A stretch of DNA of 64,000 nt from NCBI GenBank assembly GCA_964019655.1, contig CAXHTR010000004.1:372001-436000 (forward strand), given 5' to 3'. Positions within the stretch are counted from its first letter, which is position 1. Every line of letters begins with the position of its first letter. Of this stretch, positions 48,832-59,072 are shown one piece after another. The notes below the pieces were generated by a model. The model saw only the letters and a list, made by a program, of their open reading frames with translations, did not search any database and was not told the DNA's origin. Position numbers and translations under genes: made by a program. The DNA comes from Perkinsela sp. pyNocScin1. Taxonomy: Eukaryota; Euglenozoa; Kinetoplastea; Prokinetoplastida; Perkinselidae.

Positions 48832-49593
48832 ATGCTCTCCATTCTCAGCACAACTGACATCGCCGGTCGATTCGATATCCAGTCTCTTCCCACGCAAGCT
48901 CGAATGGAGCTCCTCATGTCGGGCATCGACGACATTGCGGCCTTTACGTTCCCGAGCGGTGAAATCAAACCTTTCGAGCAATGGGAAGGCGTTCAAGTCA
49001 GCGAGAAAACAGGTGAAGTCACTCGAATATCATGCGGTGACCCCATGGGCGACTTTGAGAACCACACGGTTGTCGGGGCTGGTGGTTCAATCGACCTGCA
49101 GTATATTCCACCGAGTGTCAAGCGCTTTACGTTTCGGATGTGCCAGCTGCTCGGGACTGTAGAGACTGCACTGCTTCCAAGGGATCTTGTGTATCTCGAT
49201 CTGCAGGGCAATCAACTGAGCGGGGAGTTCGACCTCAGCGCATTACCAGTTCTTATCACTTTAATCAATATCAGCAGGAACCGATTCTGCGGAAGTTTTG
49301 CTTTTGAGGCTGTCCCGACAACAATTGCTGTCCTTCATGCAGGGTCGAACGTATTTTCGGGGACCGTCGATATGACGAAGATCCCACAGACGCTGCGCTC
49401 GCTGCACATCGATCACAACACTATCAAGCAAGAGACGCTCCTCGTCGGTGACCTACCAGCGACGCTCTTGGGCATAACCGTCGACCGCGACGCGTTTCAG
49501 CGCATCGAGTATGTCGGTGGGCAGCGACTGTTTGTCCGAAAGTCGAGCAAAATGAAGAATTTGGCGCGGATCAGTGGGTACCTTCGAGTATAA
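48832..49593 (+). CDS. LRR protein, group A without cap cysteines
   Basis: 253 residues, start MLSILSTTDIAGRFDIQSLP. Cap SLPTQARMELL (SDQ changed to PTQ) and FEQWEGVQVSE, Trp kept, cysteines lost. Six repeats (LPRDLVYLDLQGNQLSGEFD, IPQTLRSLHIDHNTIKQETL). The end (FQRIEYVGGQRLFVRKSSKM) is basic and lacks VVDE. Confidence 0.85.
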   Translation: MLSILSTTDIAGRFDIQSLPTQARMELLMSGIDDIAAFTFPSGEIKPFEQWEGVQVSEKTGEVTRISCGDPMGDFENHTVVGAGGSIDLQYIPPSVKRFTFRMCQLLGTVETALLPRDLVYLDLQGNQLSGEFDLSALPVLITLINISRNRFCGSFAFEAVPTTIAVLHAGSNVFSGTVDMTKIPQTLRSLHIDHNTIKQETLLVGDLPATLLGITVDRDAFQRIEYVGGQRLFVRKSSKMKNLARISGYLRV

Positions 49594-49882
49594 AAGATCA
49601 GAGAGATCATTGGCTCGACGTCAGAACGCGAAGGACGCTGAAGAGAAAAATGAAAATGCGCAGCTTTGGTGCTTCTACAAAATTGAAGTTTTGTTCTGCC
49701 TGCAGGGTGAAGGTTATCTATCACTGTGTTCACACAAATGCAAACGCAAAATGGCAGAGTATAAGCCTTCGAAATATGCCGATTTGGGTTGTTTATCTTT
49801 GAATCGTAATTTGTAGTTCTGATGTAACCTGAGATCCTAATATCTTTCAAAATCAGAATTCAGTAGCTCTTAACTTCTACAA

Positions 49883-50758
49883 ATGTTTGACTTACGCAAA
49901 ATGTGTTATCTCCTCGCTGCTGACCCATCCCTCGGCCGCCTCGACTATGAATCACTCCCAGACCAAGCGCTCATGGAGATGCTTGTCGAAGACCTTAATG
50001 CTAAAATAAAAGAAGATATTCAAGACACCAAAGGAAACTTCCACGATGTCTGCGAGTGGCAGAGCTGGTGTGGGCTGTACACAGAGTGCGTCGACGAGCG
50101 GGTCACAGCTATTTGCTTTCAAGGAAATCTATTCAATGAAAAGCAGTTTCGCTTCGACTTCATCCCGGCGCTTGTCGAAGAGTTCACTGTGAATCGATGT
50201 GCACTGCATGGAACGCTTGATACAGCGCACCTCCCTGCTAGCCTCGTCACTATCGATGTTGGCAATAATGAGCTCCATGGGTCATTGAAGTTTGCGCAGT
50301 TTCCGCGAAAACTCCAGCGCATCGCTATCTATGTGAACGCTTTCTGCGGCAGCTGCGTCCTCGGCGACTTGCCACCGACGCTCCGCACCTTCAGCGCGAG
50401 GATGAACAAATTTAGCGGCGAGGTATCGCTCAACAATTTACCGAAAGAAATGGAGGGCCTGTACCTGATGAACAATCATCTGTCGGGATCCGTTCGTATT
50501 GAAAACTTACCAAAAACGATGTGTGACCTCCACATCTGCGACAATGCGCTCTCTGGTGAGTTTCAGCTGCTTGACTTTTCCCAGCAGTACGCAAACATTT
50601 ATGTCTGAGGGAATAAATTCAGTGCAACAGCTGTGCTTGCAGAAGCCAGTGGGAAAATGCCTTTTAAGCTCAATCATGGGTGTTTTACTGCTGTGGTCGA
50701 CGAAATAGGGAATCCACACGCATGGGAGAAAGAAATCGTCGAAGGTGCGCCGATATGA
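49883..50758 (+). pseudogene. Group A LRR gene interrupted by TGA
   Basis: Start MFDLRKMCYLLAADPSLGRL, cap SLPDQALMEML and VCEWQSWCGLYTEC, then FRFDFIPALVEEF, GTLDTAHLP and six repeats (LPKEMEGLYLMNNHLSGSVR). At 50606-50608 a TGA interrupts NIYV-GNKFSATAVL, where a relative (60352) has a Cys codon (NICGNLLSGTAVL). The same frame then goes on through FTAVVDEIGNPHAWEKEIV to a natural TGA at 50756, a complete family tail. Without readthrough the product is 241 residues and lacks the tail. Upstream AGTAG then CTCTTAACTTCTACAA before ATG. Confidence 0.82.
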
Positions 50759-51122
50759 CGCTGTTGGTGCTGATCCTGCCTTAGTGAATGAGTCGCTAGC
50801 TTGCGAAAGCCTGAAGATTCATCGAGCCGATATGATACCGAAGTTTATCTCTCGCGATCATTCCGGAACCAGCGCCCTGCCGTGTCATCATATCGGATAT
50901 TGTTTCCCAACCTCTGAAAAGGGAATTTTTTTTGGGCTTATCTGAAGTTTACTGAAGCCAGGTAGCCAAAAGAAAAGATGGACTCCCTATGAATCACCTC
51001 CACATCAAGGTTTTATTCGGTCACTTGAGATTTCATGTGTGCAGAATGGGATGAGCCAGTCATATCGGCTTTATTCGAAGCTGCAGTATGTTCTTTGCTC
51101 ATTTTTCCACGTAAACTTGCAA
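50759..51122. other. Intergenic, no gene seen
   Basis: About 360 bases; an in-frame non-ATG extension of the next gene enters it, but no independent feature is recognised. Confidence 0.5.
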
Positions 51123-52130
51123 ATGCTTCTCCTCAGTCTCACCGCCGACAACCCTGCAGGTCGCGTCAGCCTTTCGACAATGTCCGACCAAACACGCATG
51201 GAGCTGCTCCTGAGCGACATCGATGATGACTGCAAGGAGTCCTTCCAGAACGAGTTTCGCGAATTCAAACCTGTCTGTGTCTGGGCCGGCGTGGAATGCG
51301 ATGCCAATGGCAGCGTCACTGAGATCAGGTGGGACGGTATGCTTAACCTTTGGGGCACGCTGCACCTCGATTTCCTGCCAGAAGGCGTGCTGGTGTTTAC
51401 GATGAATGACTACGAAAGTCGAGGCAAGGACTTCCTCACAAGAGGTACGCTCAACACGGCGATGCTCCCTCCGAATCTCGACATATTCATGCTGGTCGAC
51501 CAAAAATTCGACGGCAGCGTCGATTTGACGTCTTTTCCAGAAAAACTCAATGAGATTGATCTCTCGTCGAATAAATTCAGCGGGGAAATAAACCTTGAGA
51601 AACTGCCGCCACAGCTCGAAATGCTGTCGCTCAATGCGAATCTTTTCCACGGGACCGTCAACCTCGGCGAGTTACCAGCGAGTCTGCGCTTGCTCTTCCT
51701 CGACGGCAACAAGCTGACAGGCTCTCTGAAGCTTAAGGCGCTGCCGACAGGCCTCGAGCGGCTTGGGCTGAGTGACAACGGTTTTTCAGGTTGTATCGAC
51801 CTGACGAGTTTATCGCGCGACCTCGAATTTCTCGACGTATCGAAGAACAAGCTCTCGGGCGTTGTTCGGTTGGATTCGCTCCCCGAGTACATGGAGCACC
51901 TGCAGATGGCCAGCAATGCGCTTGCGGGCGAAATCGACTTCGGTTCGCTCCCTGAAGCGCTGGAGAGTCTTGACCTCTCAAACAATGATTTTTCGGGGAC
52001 AATAAACTTTGACGCGATGCACAGCGAGCTGCAGTACCTTATGCTCGGGGGAAACAAGTTCTCGGCGACGATTGATACGATGGGTATCGCCGGAAGCCTG
52101 GAGGAGCTCGAAATTCCAGAGGGCTTGTAA
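51123..52130 (+). CDS. LRR protein, group A, tandem pair member 1
   Basis: 335 residues from ATG at 51123 (MLLLSLTADNPAGRVSLSTM). Cap STMSDQTRMELL, the conserved DIDDDCKE segment, and VCVWAGVECDANG. About ten repeats (FPEKLNEIDLSSNKFSGEIN, LPPQLEMLSLNANLFHGTVN, LSRDLEFLDVSKNKLSGVVR). It ends LEELEIPEGL with no VVDE tail. The next gene (52866) is similar from 40 bases before the ATG to the last residues, a tandem duplicate. Confidence 0.9.
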   Translation: MLLLSLTADNPAGRVSLSTMSDQTRMELLLSDIDDDCKESFQNEFREFKPVCVWAGVECDANGSVTEIRWDGMLNLWGTLHLDFLPEGVLVFTMNDYESRGKDFLTRGTLNTAMLPPNLDIFMLVDQKFDGSVDLTSFPEKLNEIDLSSNKFSGEINLEKLPPQLEMLSLNANLFHGTVNLGELPASLRLLFLDGNKLTGSLKLKALPTGLERLGLSDNGFSGCIDLTSLSRDLEFLDVSKNKLSGVVRLDSLPEYMEHLQMASNALAGEIDFGSLPEALESLDLSNNDFSGTINFDAMHSELQYLMLGGNKFSATIDTMGIAGSLEELEIPEGL

Positions 52131-52865
52131 ATGCTATGTATAGAATGGGTAATCGACAGAAAGAGATAAAGTTGATAAAGAACGTGAGGATAAAATGAAT
52201 CACAAGCGTCGCCCATTCTTTTATTTCGTGCACGAAAATACATTTTTTCGGTTTTCTACATTTATCGACATGCTCGAGCTATCTACTGCAGACTGATCGC
52301 CCAGAAAGGCGATATGCACGCGCCCTTCGACGAGTAACGTATCGAGATACTCTTTGTGAACGTAATAGCGGGCTCCGAAGCATCGAGAACAAAGTGAGCG
52401 GTGGCTTCTGTCCCAAAGTGGGGCAAAATGAAGGACCTAGCGTGGATCAGAAAACAAAATTACAGTCGAGTGTTTAGCTTGTAGCAAACATCAAAGTCAA
52501 GAACGGTATAACAAAGCACAACATTTCAAAATCTCGTAAAGAACTAAAGAGTTCTTCATTTTCCCAAGGCTTACAGTTCTTGAGCGTTATATCAGTGCTG
52601 TTCAATTGCTGAGCGTCGACAAATTTTAGCGCTAGCCTCGAATCTATTCTGGATAAGTCCGATAGTTGAAAGATATCAGTGAACCTACGTGATCACTGAA
52701 AAGACTTAATCCATTTCATACAATGAGCCGAAGCATAGGTCTGAGCGTGCCAAGCACGCACAGAACATCTTGTGACAATGCATGTTTCTCGTTGAGCATA
52801 CGCACACTGTCAATTTCTTCTCAGTGTCTGTATGCACTTCGCTCACTTTCTCCTTTAACGTACAA
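52131..52865. other. Gap between tandem genes, GC-rich island of unclear nature
   Basis: Bases about 52260-52470 are more GC-rich than usual for gaps and open in several frames: a plus frame (SGLRSIENKVSGGF) faintly like an LRR, and minus frames (e.g. HFGTEATAHFVLDASEPA, or CSRCFGARYYVHKEYLDTLL). None has a start and none can be preferred. Possibly a remnant of a lost gene. The remaining bases show nothing. Confidence 0.3.
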
Positions 52866-53867
52866 ATGCTTATCCTCAGCCTTACCGCCGACAGCCCTGC
52901 AGGTCGCTTCAACCTCTCGACAATGTCTGACCAAACACGCATGGAACTTTTCATCAGTGACATCGATGACAATTGCAAAGAATTCTTCCAGAACGAAGAG
53001 CTGGACTTCGAGCCTGTTTGCGACTGGGACGGCGTGGAATGCGATGACGATGGCAACGTCATAGGCCTAACGTGGTACGATCTGTACGACCTCATGGGCA
53101 CGCTTCACCTTGAGTACCTGCCAGATGGCGTGCTGGTGTACATTCACCGCGACGACGAAAGCATCGAAACCCACATCGAGGGTACGCTGGACACGGCGAA
53201 GCTCCCACCGAATCTCGACGTTTTCATCCTGGTCCGGCTCAAATTCCACGGAAGTGTCGATTTGGCGACCTTGCCGGTAAAAATCTATGAGTTTGATCTC
53301 TCACAGAATAAATTCAGTGGTGAGATAAATCTCGAGAATCTGCCACCGCAGCTCGATTTACTGTCGCTGAGCTGCAACCTTTTCCACGGAACCGTTAACC
53401 TCGAGCACTTAGCAGCGAGCCTGCGCACACTGAATCTCGAAAACAACAAGCTGACAGGCACACTGAATCTCAGCGCACTCCCAAAAGGCCTCCAAAAGCT
53501 CAGACTGAGTCAGAACAGCTTTGAAGGCAGTGTCGACCTATCTCATCTATCGCGTGACCTCGAATTTCTCGACATATCAAAAAACAAGCTTTCGGGGACT
53601 GTTCGATTGGATGTGCTCCCTGAGCGCATGAAGGACCTGCAGATGGACAACAACGCACTTGCGGGCGAGCTTGACTTCGCTGCGCTCCCTGCAACGCTGG
53701 ACTCGATTTTACTCTCGAACAACAATTTTTCGGGGACAATAAACTTCGACGCGATGCGAGAGTCGATGCTGTGCGTGGTCCTCACGGGGAACAAATTCAC
53801 GGCGAAGATTGACACGCTCGGGAAGTCGAAGATGGTGTGGCAGCTTGAGATTCCTGAGGGGCTATGA
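52866..53867 (+). CDS. LRR protein, group A, tandem pair member 2
   Basis: 333 residues from ATG at 52866 (MLILSLTADSPAGRFNLSTM). Cap STMSDQTRMELF, DIDDNCKEFFQN and VCDWDGVECDDDG. Ten repeats colinear with 51123 (LPPQLDLLSLSCNLFHGTVN, LSRDLEFLDISKNKLSGTVR, NNNFSGTINFDAM), ending WQLEIPEGL. Similarity is highest in the cap and last repeats and lower in the first repeats, so the pair is diverging most near the N-terminal part of the solenoid. Confidence 0.9.
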   Translation: MLILSLTADSPAGRFNLSTMSDQTRMELFISDIDDNCKEFFQNEELDFEPVCDWDGVECDDDGNVIGLTWYDLYDLMGTLHLEYLPDGVLVYIHRDDESIETHIEGTLDTAKLPPNLDVFILVRLKFHGSVDLATLPVKIYEFDLSQNKFSGEINLENLPPQLDLLSLSCNLFHGTVNLEHLAASLRTLNLENNKLTGTLNLSALPKGLQKLRLSQNSFEGSVDLSHLSRDLEFLDISKNKLSGTVRLDVLPERMKDLQMDNNALAGELDFAALPATLDSILLSNNNFSGTINFDAMRESMLCVVLTGNKFTAKIDTLGKSKMVWQLEIPEGL

Positions 53868-54555
53868 AGCAGTGCTCCCTGACCTTTGAAAACAGGAAAC
53901 TTTTGGGGCCAGTTTTGAGTATATGAGCGTGATACATTTGAACTATGATAATTGAGCACTTTGCATGAATTTGATATCCATTATGAGGATGGGGATCAGG
54001 ATAAGCCTTTAGTACTGAAGTCATGCAGATTTTATTGTTTTTGATTCATTACGAATGAAGTGCAGAAAGATCGAAAGAGCAAAGTTTACAGCGTAAGGCC
54101 CCTCGGTAAGCATCATCAGTCTACAGCAGTACTACGCTATATTTTTTGAAACGTAGAAAGTTTCTTGACCCGAATGTCCGTATGTGCTGAAGCTCTTTAA
54201 TGTTTTAAGAGGTATGCGAGGTCATGCAAGTCAGACAGAGAAGAAAAGAGAGGGCAGGGGGCAATATTTTTCAATTTTTGCACCAAATTTCGAAAAAAAT
54301 ATGAGGACTGTATGTCAAGTGGTGGTACCATTAGTTTTGAACAATCAACGGAAGTGGTGCTGAAATTTTTTTAGGAGGTGCAACTGATGAAAAGTTCAAG
54401 GATCTGAAACCCACTTACATGGTATGCAAAATTAATTTACCAATAGAGTTCGATAAATGTGCAGTCTCTGTCGCACATCCCTGCCTTGCTTCACTCTTCG
54501 GAAGACCTTTTCAATGGAACGACACTATCCTTTCGTTTTATACCAAATATCTTCT
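53868..54555. other. Intergenic, no gene seen
   Basis: About 690 bases with a purine-rich run near 54240-54260 and T- and A-rich runs near 54270-54300; no frame or LRR fragment recognised. Confidence 0.5.
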
Positions 54556-55932
54556 ATGCATACAATGCTCACACTCCTCACAGCTGACAAAAGCCACAAT
54601 GACCACCTTGACACAACGAAACTCAGCGACCAGCGAATGCTCGAGCGCTTTGTTGATGGATTCGACATAAAGACGCTCTTTACCGACCGCGACGGCAATT
54701 ATGAAGATATCACCGAGTGGCCCGAGGGAGTCGAAATACGCGATGGCAAAGTCATCTCGTTCGAGTACACTCCCAACGTGGGGCTCTATGAGGACCCAGT
54801 CGGGGGTGTCGCGCTGTTTCGCTTTCTTCCGCGCTCTGTTCTCAGTGTGATCCTCTGCGATAACTACCTGGAGGGCCCAGTCGACACGGGCGCTCTACCA
54901 CCAAACCTCAAGCGATTCATTATCGACAGAAACGAATTTTCGGGGAGTTTGGCTATTGAGACCCTCCCGCCGACGCTTATTGTGCTCGCTGTAGCGAACA
55001 ATGCGCTCTCAGGAAGTTTAGCGCTCACAAAATTGCCACCAGCGCTCGAGGTCGTCGATTTTGGACACAATAATTTTTCAGGCAGTGCTGACCTGACGCA
55101 GCTACCAGCCCCACTCATCCAGATGTGCTTGGACGGCAACGCACTCTCCGGAACTCTCGACTTTGGGCATCTCAGTCAAAGCCTCGCCCAGCTCTCGCTC
55201 AAAGAAAACAAGTTTTCAGGGGGAATCGACTTTTCACAGCTTACAGCTGTTGAGGCCATCGACATCCAGGGCAATGCAATTTTTGGTGATCTTCGAGAGA
55301 TATCCAAACTGTCAAAAATGCAATTGCTCTATGTGGCTAAGAATAGCATCGAATGTCCCCTGACGCTCGAAGAAATTCCGCCCAGTCTGCTAGTCGGCGA
55401 CTTTGGCGGCAACCGCCTCACAGCGCCACTGACGACATCGCCACTGCCTGAGGGGCTTGAAGTTCTCCGCATCGACTCGTGCTCGTACGCTGGGACGTTT
55501 CACTTCCAGATACTGCCGCAAACACTGCAAGAGCTCAACTGCGAGAATAATCAGCTGTGCGGGGCAGTGGACGCGGCAAATCTGCCAAAGGCACTGCAGT
55601 CGCTGAATCTGAAGGAAAATCAATTCTCAGGGGAATTTGATGTGGCGAAAGTATTGCAAGCTAAGAATATCGACATCAGTCATAATCATTTCGAGGGGAC
55701 CATGCGCTTCGACTCGCTGCCGAAGACACTCGAGAAGCTTGTCCTGGCAAACAATGCGCTCACAGGAAGTGTACGCGCTGGTGCGTTCCCACCACGCCTC
55801 AGTACGTTTGACATACGGAATAACAATTTTACAGGGGACATTGTGGTGCCTGTGACGTTTGCACTGGCCACTGTGCGCATCGGTGGGAACAAATTTGGGG
55901 AGATTGAGTTTGTGAAGGCTAAAAAGGAGTGA
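54556..55932 (+). CDS. LRR protein, group A2, long, tandem pair member 1
   Basis: 458 residues from ATG at 54556 (MHTMLTLLTADKSHNDHLDT); ATG at 54565 gives the family-style MLTLLTAD, and an ATG at 54457 is upstream. Cap KLSDQRMLERFVDGFDIK; ITEWPEGVEIRDGKV keeps Trp but no cysteines. About fourteen repeats, with a less regular middle (GDLREISKLSKMQLLYVAKN) and a second regular run (LPKALQSLNLKENQFSGEFD). Ends IGGNKFGEIEFVKAKKE. Colinear with 56489 throughout, including the irregular middle. Confidence 0.88.
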   Translation: MHTMLTLLTADKSHNDHLDTTKLSDQRMLERFVDGFDIKTLFTDRDGNYEDITEWPEGVEIRDGKVISFEYTPNVGLYEDPVGGVALFRFLPRSVLSVILCDNYLEGPVDTGALPPNLKRFIIDRNEFSGSLAIETLPPTLIVLAVANNALSGSLALTKLPPALEVVDFGHNNFSGSADLTQLPAPLIQMCLDGNALSGTLDFGHLSQSLAQLSLKENKFSGGIDFSQLTAVEAIDIQGNAIFGDLREISKLSKMQLLYVAKNSIECPLTLEEIPPSLLVGDFGGNRLTAPLTTSPLPEGLEVLRIDSCSYAGTFHFQILPQTLQELNCENNQLCGAVDAANLPKALQSLNLKENQFSGEFDVAKVLQAKNIDISHNHFEGTMRFDSLPKTLEKLVLANNALTGSVRAGAFPPRLSTFDIRNNNFTGDIVVPVTFALATVRIGGNKFGEIEFVKAKKE

Positions 55933-56488
55933 AAATCGGGACGCTATCGCCAGATGAGTTTCTTCTTTTGTCACTGATTCCAAAAAGAGCGTACGTTCCT
56001 GTACCGTGCACTCATGTCTATTTTCGAGACGAATTGAAATGATAGATTAAATACAATAGAAAGTACGAATGGTAGCACCCAAGAAAGTTTCAATTGCAAA
56101 AGTGAACCTTTTTAGTATTTTCAGTCACACTCGAATCTTCAATGTTGTCATTTTCAAGGCTTTGATTGTACACGAAGGTGAGCAAGCATGCCAGAGAGCA
56201 TTGACCGGTCAGGATGCGCTTATCGGGAATACCGGAAGAGAAAGAAGGAAAATAAAGCTAGTTTACCAATGATTCAGGGCACTTTAGCTTTGCGAGGGTC
56301 GGTGTTTCCATGAAGATGGGCACAGATGGTTCCCCTCTGTCTATTACTTAAGTTCAGTGCGAGTTCTTCGAATCACAATAGGTGAGCGCCTTTTGTGGGC
56401 ACAAGATCGAGCTCCCGCTCTTATGTTCGCTTGTTTCTGACCTGTGGTTTTCATATTTGATCCAGCGAAGAAAAGTTTTACAACGTAA
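55933..56488. other. Intergenic, no gene seen
   Basis: About 555 bases; ends in TTTTACAACGTAA before the next ATG. Nothing recognised. Confidence 0.5.
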
Positions 56489-57871
56489 ATGCTCATCCTT
56501 TTCACAGCCGACATCGCCGAGCTCGGCCGCCTCAACCCGTCGTTGCTGAGTGATCAGGCGATGCTTGAGATGTTCGTCGCGGGCTTTCAGAATAAGGATC
56601 GCTTCACAGACAGCGACGGGAGCTACACGGACATCGAAGAGTGGGAGGACATCGTTGAAATCGAAGATGGCAAAGTCATCGCCTTCGAATTCCTTGATGA
56701 CGATCAGTACGGCACCAAACCAGCGCTCGGTGGTTCGCTGCTTTTCCGCTTTCTACCGAACTCGATAGAAATAATAGACCTCTGTCAGAATGAATTCTCG
56801 GGGACAATCGACGTGCGCGAATTGCCGCAGTGTCTCACTGAACTAAACCTCCAGTGCAACAAGATCACGGGGTCTTTGAGTCTCAAAGACCTCCCACGAG
56901 CGCTCATCAATCTCAACATCGGCGATAATAAGCTGAGCGGGACACTCAACTTTTCGGATCTGCCCCCAGAGATCGAAAGTGTCTACCTGGGCTGCAACGC
57001 ATTTTTCGGAAGCGTAAGCTTAGCACAGGTGCCCAAATCGCTTCAAATTCTTTTCATTGAAGAGAATAAGCTGACAGGGACTCTTGACTTTTCCTGCCTG
57101 AGCGCGAACCTTGAATGGCTCATTCTATCCGACAATGCTTTCTATGGTGAAGTCGACTTTTCCAAACTCGGGCACGTCCGCCATTTTGAGATTGCAAACA
57201 ATGGCATCGAAGGTGATATCAGTGCACTTACAGAGGAAATGATGCTCCTCACATTCCTCATTAGCAACAACAACATTCAGTCAAAGTTCACACTGGCCGA
57301 AATACCACCTGGCTGCACAAAAGTGGACCTAAGCGGCAATCAGCTTGCAGGGCCAGTCACGTCGACGCCGCTGCATGATGGACTCAAATCGCTGCAGATG
57401 GCGTCCTGTGGGTACAGTGGGGTATATCCTTTTTCGATTCTGCCAAACTCCTTGAAACGGTTCAACTGCGCAAAGAATGCACTCGAGGGGACCGTCGATA
57501 CAGCAGTTCTCCCTGAGGCTCTGAAGACGCTTAACCTCTCCGAAAATAATTTTTCTGGGGAATTCAGGGTGGCAAACCTTCCGAATGCGAAGCACATCGA
57601 CATCAGCGGGAATCACTTTGAAGGAGAATTTTGCTTTGATGCGCTGCCAGCAGACCTCCGCTCGCTTGCACTGGCGCACAACGGATTTTCAGGGAGTGTT
57701 TCTATCGACTGGTTCCCATCACAGCTCGAGACGTTTGACATCTCGCACAACAATTTTGGCGGGGACATTGTTCTGCCGAAATCGTACAACTTTCGCTCAC
57801 TGAAAATCGGTGGAAACGCTTTTGGCGAGATTGATTACATCCGCAGAAAAGATGACATGTACGCTCCTTGA
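56489..57871 (+). CDS. LRR protein, group A2, long, tandem pair member 2
   Basis: 460 residues, start MLILFTADIAELGRLNPSLL. Cap LLSDQAMLEMFVAGFQNK; IEEWEDIVEIEDGKVI with Trp but no cysteines. About fourteen repeats; the irregular middle (EGDISALTEEMMLLTFLISN) matches 54556, as does the closing IGGNAFGEIDYI. The shared break in repeat regularity suggests two solenoid blocks joined by a distinct linker. Confidence 0.89.
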   Translation: MLILFTADIAELGRLNPSLLSDQAMLEMFVAGFQNKDRFTDSDGSYTDIEEWEDIVEIEDGKVIAFEFLDDDQYGTKPALGGSLLFRFLPNSIEIIDLCQNEFSGTIDVRELPQCLTELNLQCNKITGSLSLKDLPRALINLNIGDNKLSGTLNFSDLPPEIESVYLGCNAFFGSVSLAQVPKSLQILFIEENKLTGTLDFSCLSANLEWLILSDNAFYGEVDFSKLGHVRHFEIANNGIEGDISALTEEMMLLTFLISNNNIQSKFTLAEIPPGCTKVDLSGNQLAGPVTSTPLHDGLKSLQMASCGYSGVYPFSILPNSLKRFNCAKNALEGTVDTAVLPEALKTLNLSENNFSGEFRVANLPNAKHIDISGNHFEGEFCFDALPADLRSLALAHNGFSGSVSIDWFPSQLETFDISHNNFGGDIVLPKSYNFRSLKIGGNAFGEIDYIRRKDDMYAP

Positions 57872-58063
57872 TTTAAGAGAGTTTAACACTCATTCTTTAC
57901 GACAGACCGAATCTTCAGAACTAGGTGCTGAAGGCAGAGTCTCTTATATGCACAGTATATGACTTATTAAAACTTCTATCGATAGGCCCGATAGCATGTT
58001 CGCACAGTTTCAACTCGAGCTCTCACCTTTACAAGATTTTTTCGTCGCTCTTCAAACTTACAA

Positions 58064-58747
58064 ATGCTCCTTTGCCTGCTCATTTCCACTGAAACCCATT
58101 CCAGTGTACCCGCAGACAAAGCAATGCAAGCAGTGCTCATGCGCGAATTCTTCAAAAATCTCGAGGACACTACAATTTCGTACCTCTCACTCGATAAGAA
58201 AGACAGAGACTTGTGCTCGTGGCGTGGTCTCACGTGCGTAGAAGGTTTTATAACTGAAATGGTATACAAATTCATGTTCCGGAATAACTCACAACAATTA
58301 TTGCACGGCAAACCGCGAGACTTCGATATGGCGTTCATTCCACCGACTGTACAGAACCTTCGCATACAGTCCTGCGTGCAGCACGGGTACTTGGACACGA
58401 GAAACTTCCCCCGTGAGGCCCGGTACATCGACCTCAACTACAACCATTTTCGTGGCGTGCTCGACTTGACTGCGCTGCCCGTTCATCTCGAGGACTTTCG
58501 ATGCGCAGGGAACTCGCTGATCGGACCCATCAGCCTGACGCAGCTGCCCCAGTCGCTCCATTCGCTCTTTATAGAAACAAACCTCATTCAGCAGCGAGTG
58601 GTGTACTACGGCAACATACCACCTGGTATGAACACAATCAGTCTCCGAGGCGTGGGGATGCAGATAAAAGAGCTGCGCGGGCTGCACCCAGAAGACAGCG
58701 AGCGTGGAAGAAATTTATTCAATTGTGAAGGGGTGCGCATCCTATAA
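58064..58747 (+). CDS. LRR protein, group B2
   Basis: 227 residues, start MLLCLLISTETHSSVPADKA. Cap C-S-W-R-G-L-T-C-V-E-G; then AFIPPTVQNLRIQSC, NFPREARYIDLNYNHFRGVL, ALPVHLEDFRCAGNSLIGPI, QLPQSLHSLFIETNLIQQRV and IPPGMNTISLRGVG. It is the only group B gene in the outer half of the right arm; relatives are 1 and 24615 on the left. Start context CTTACAAATG. Confidence 0.86.
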   Translation: MLLCLLISTETHSSVPADKAMQAVLMREFFKNLEDTTISYLSLDKKDRDLCSWRGLTCVEGFITEMVYKFMFRNNSQQLLHGKPRDFDMAFIPPTVQNLRIQSCVQHGYLDTRNFPREARYIDLNYNHFRGVLDLTALPVHLEDFRCAGNSLIGPISLTQLPQSLHSLFIETNLIQQRVVYYGNIPPGMNTISLRGVGMQIKELRGLHPEDSERGRNLFNCEGVRIL

Positions 58748-59072
58748 AGTCGGAGATGTGTGATCTGGTTGCGCATCTTTCGCAGGCGCAGTACAGTTTT
58801 TTAAATGAGATAGTTTTACGCAATAAAAATTCGTACGCTGTGCTCATTTTGAATTTTGCAAATTGTATGCCTATCATAGCCCATTGATCGGATGGGAAGG
58901 GCAAAGGTTGTACAAAAGAAAAGTCCTGTCGTGATCTACGAAAATGAGCCCATGTATTCGCTCTTTCAAGCAATTTTCACTTCGATTAGAACTATCCTAG
59001 TAGGTATCGCTTGGGAGGGCCTTTACTGCTGATCAGTAGATTGGACCCGGCGTGTGATCTTGCAACACCCAA

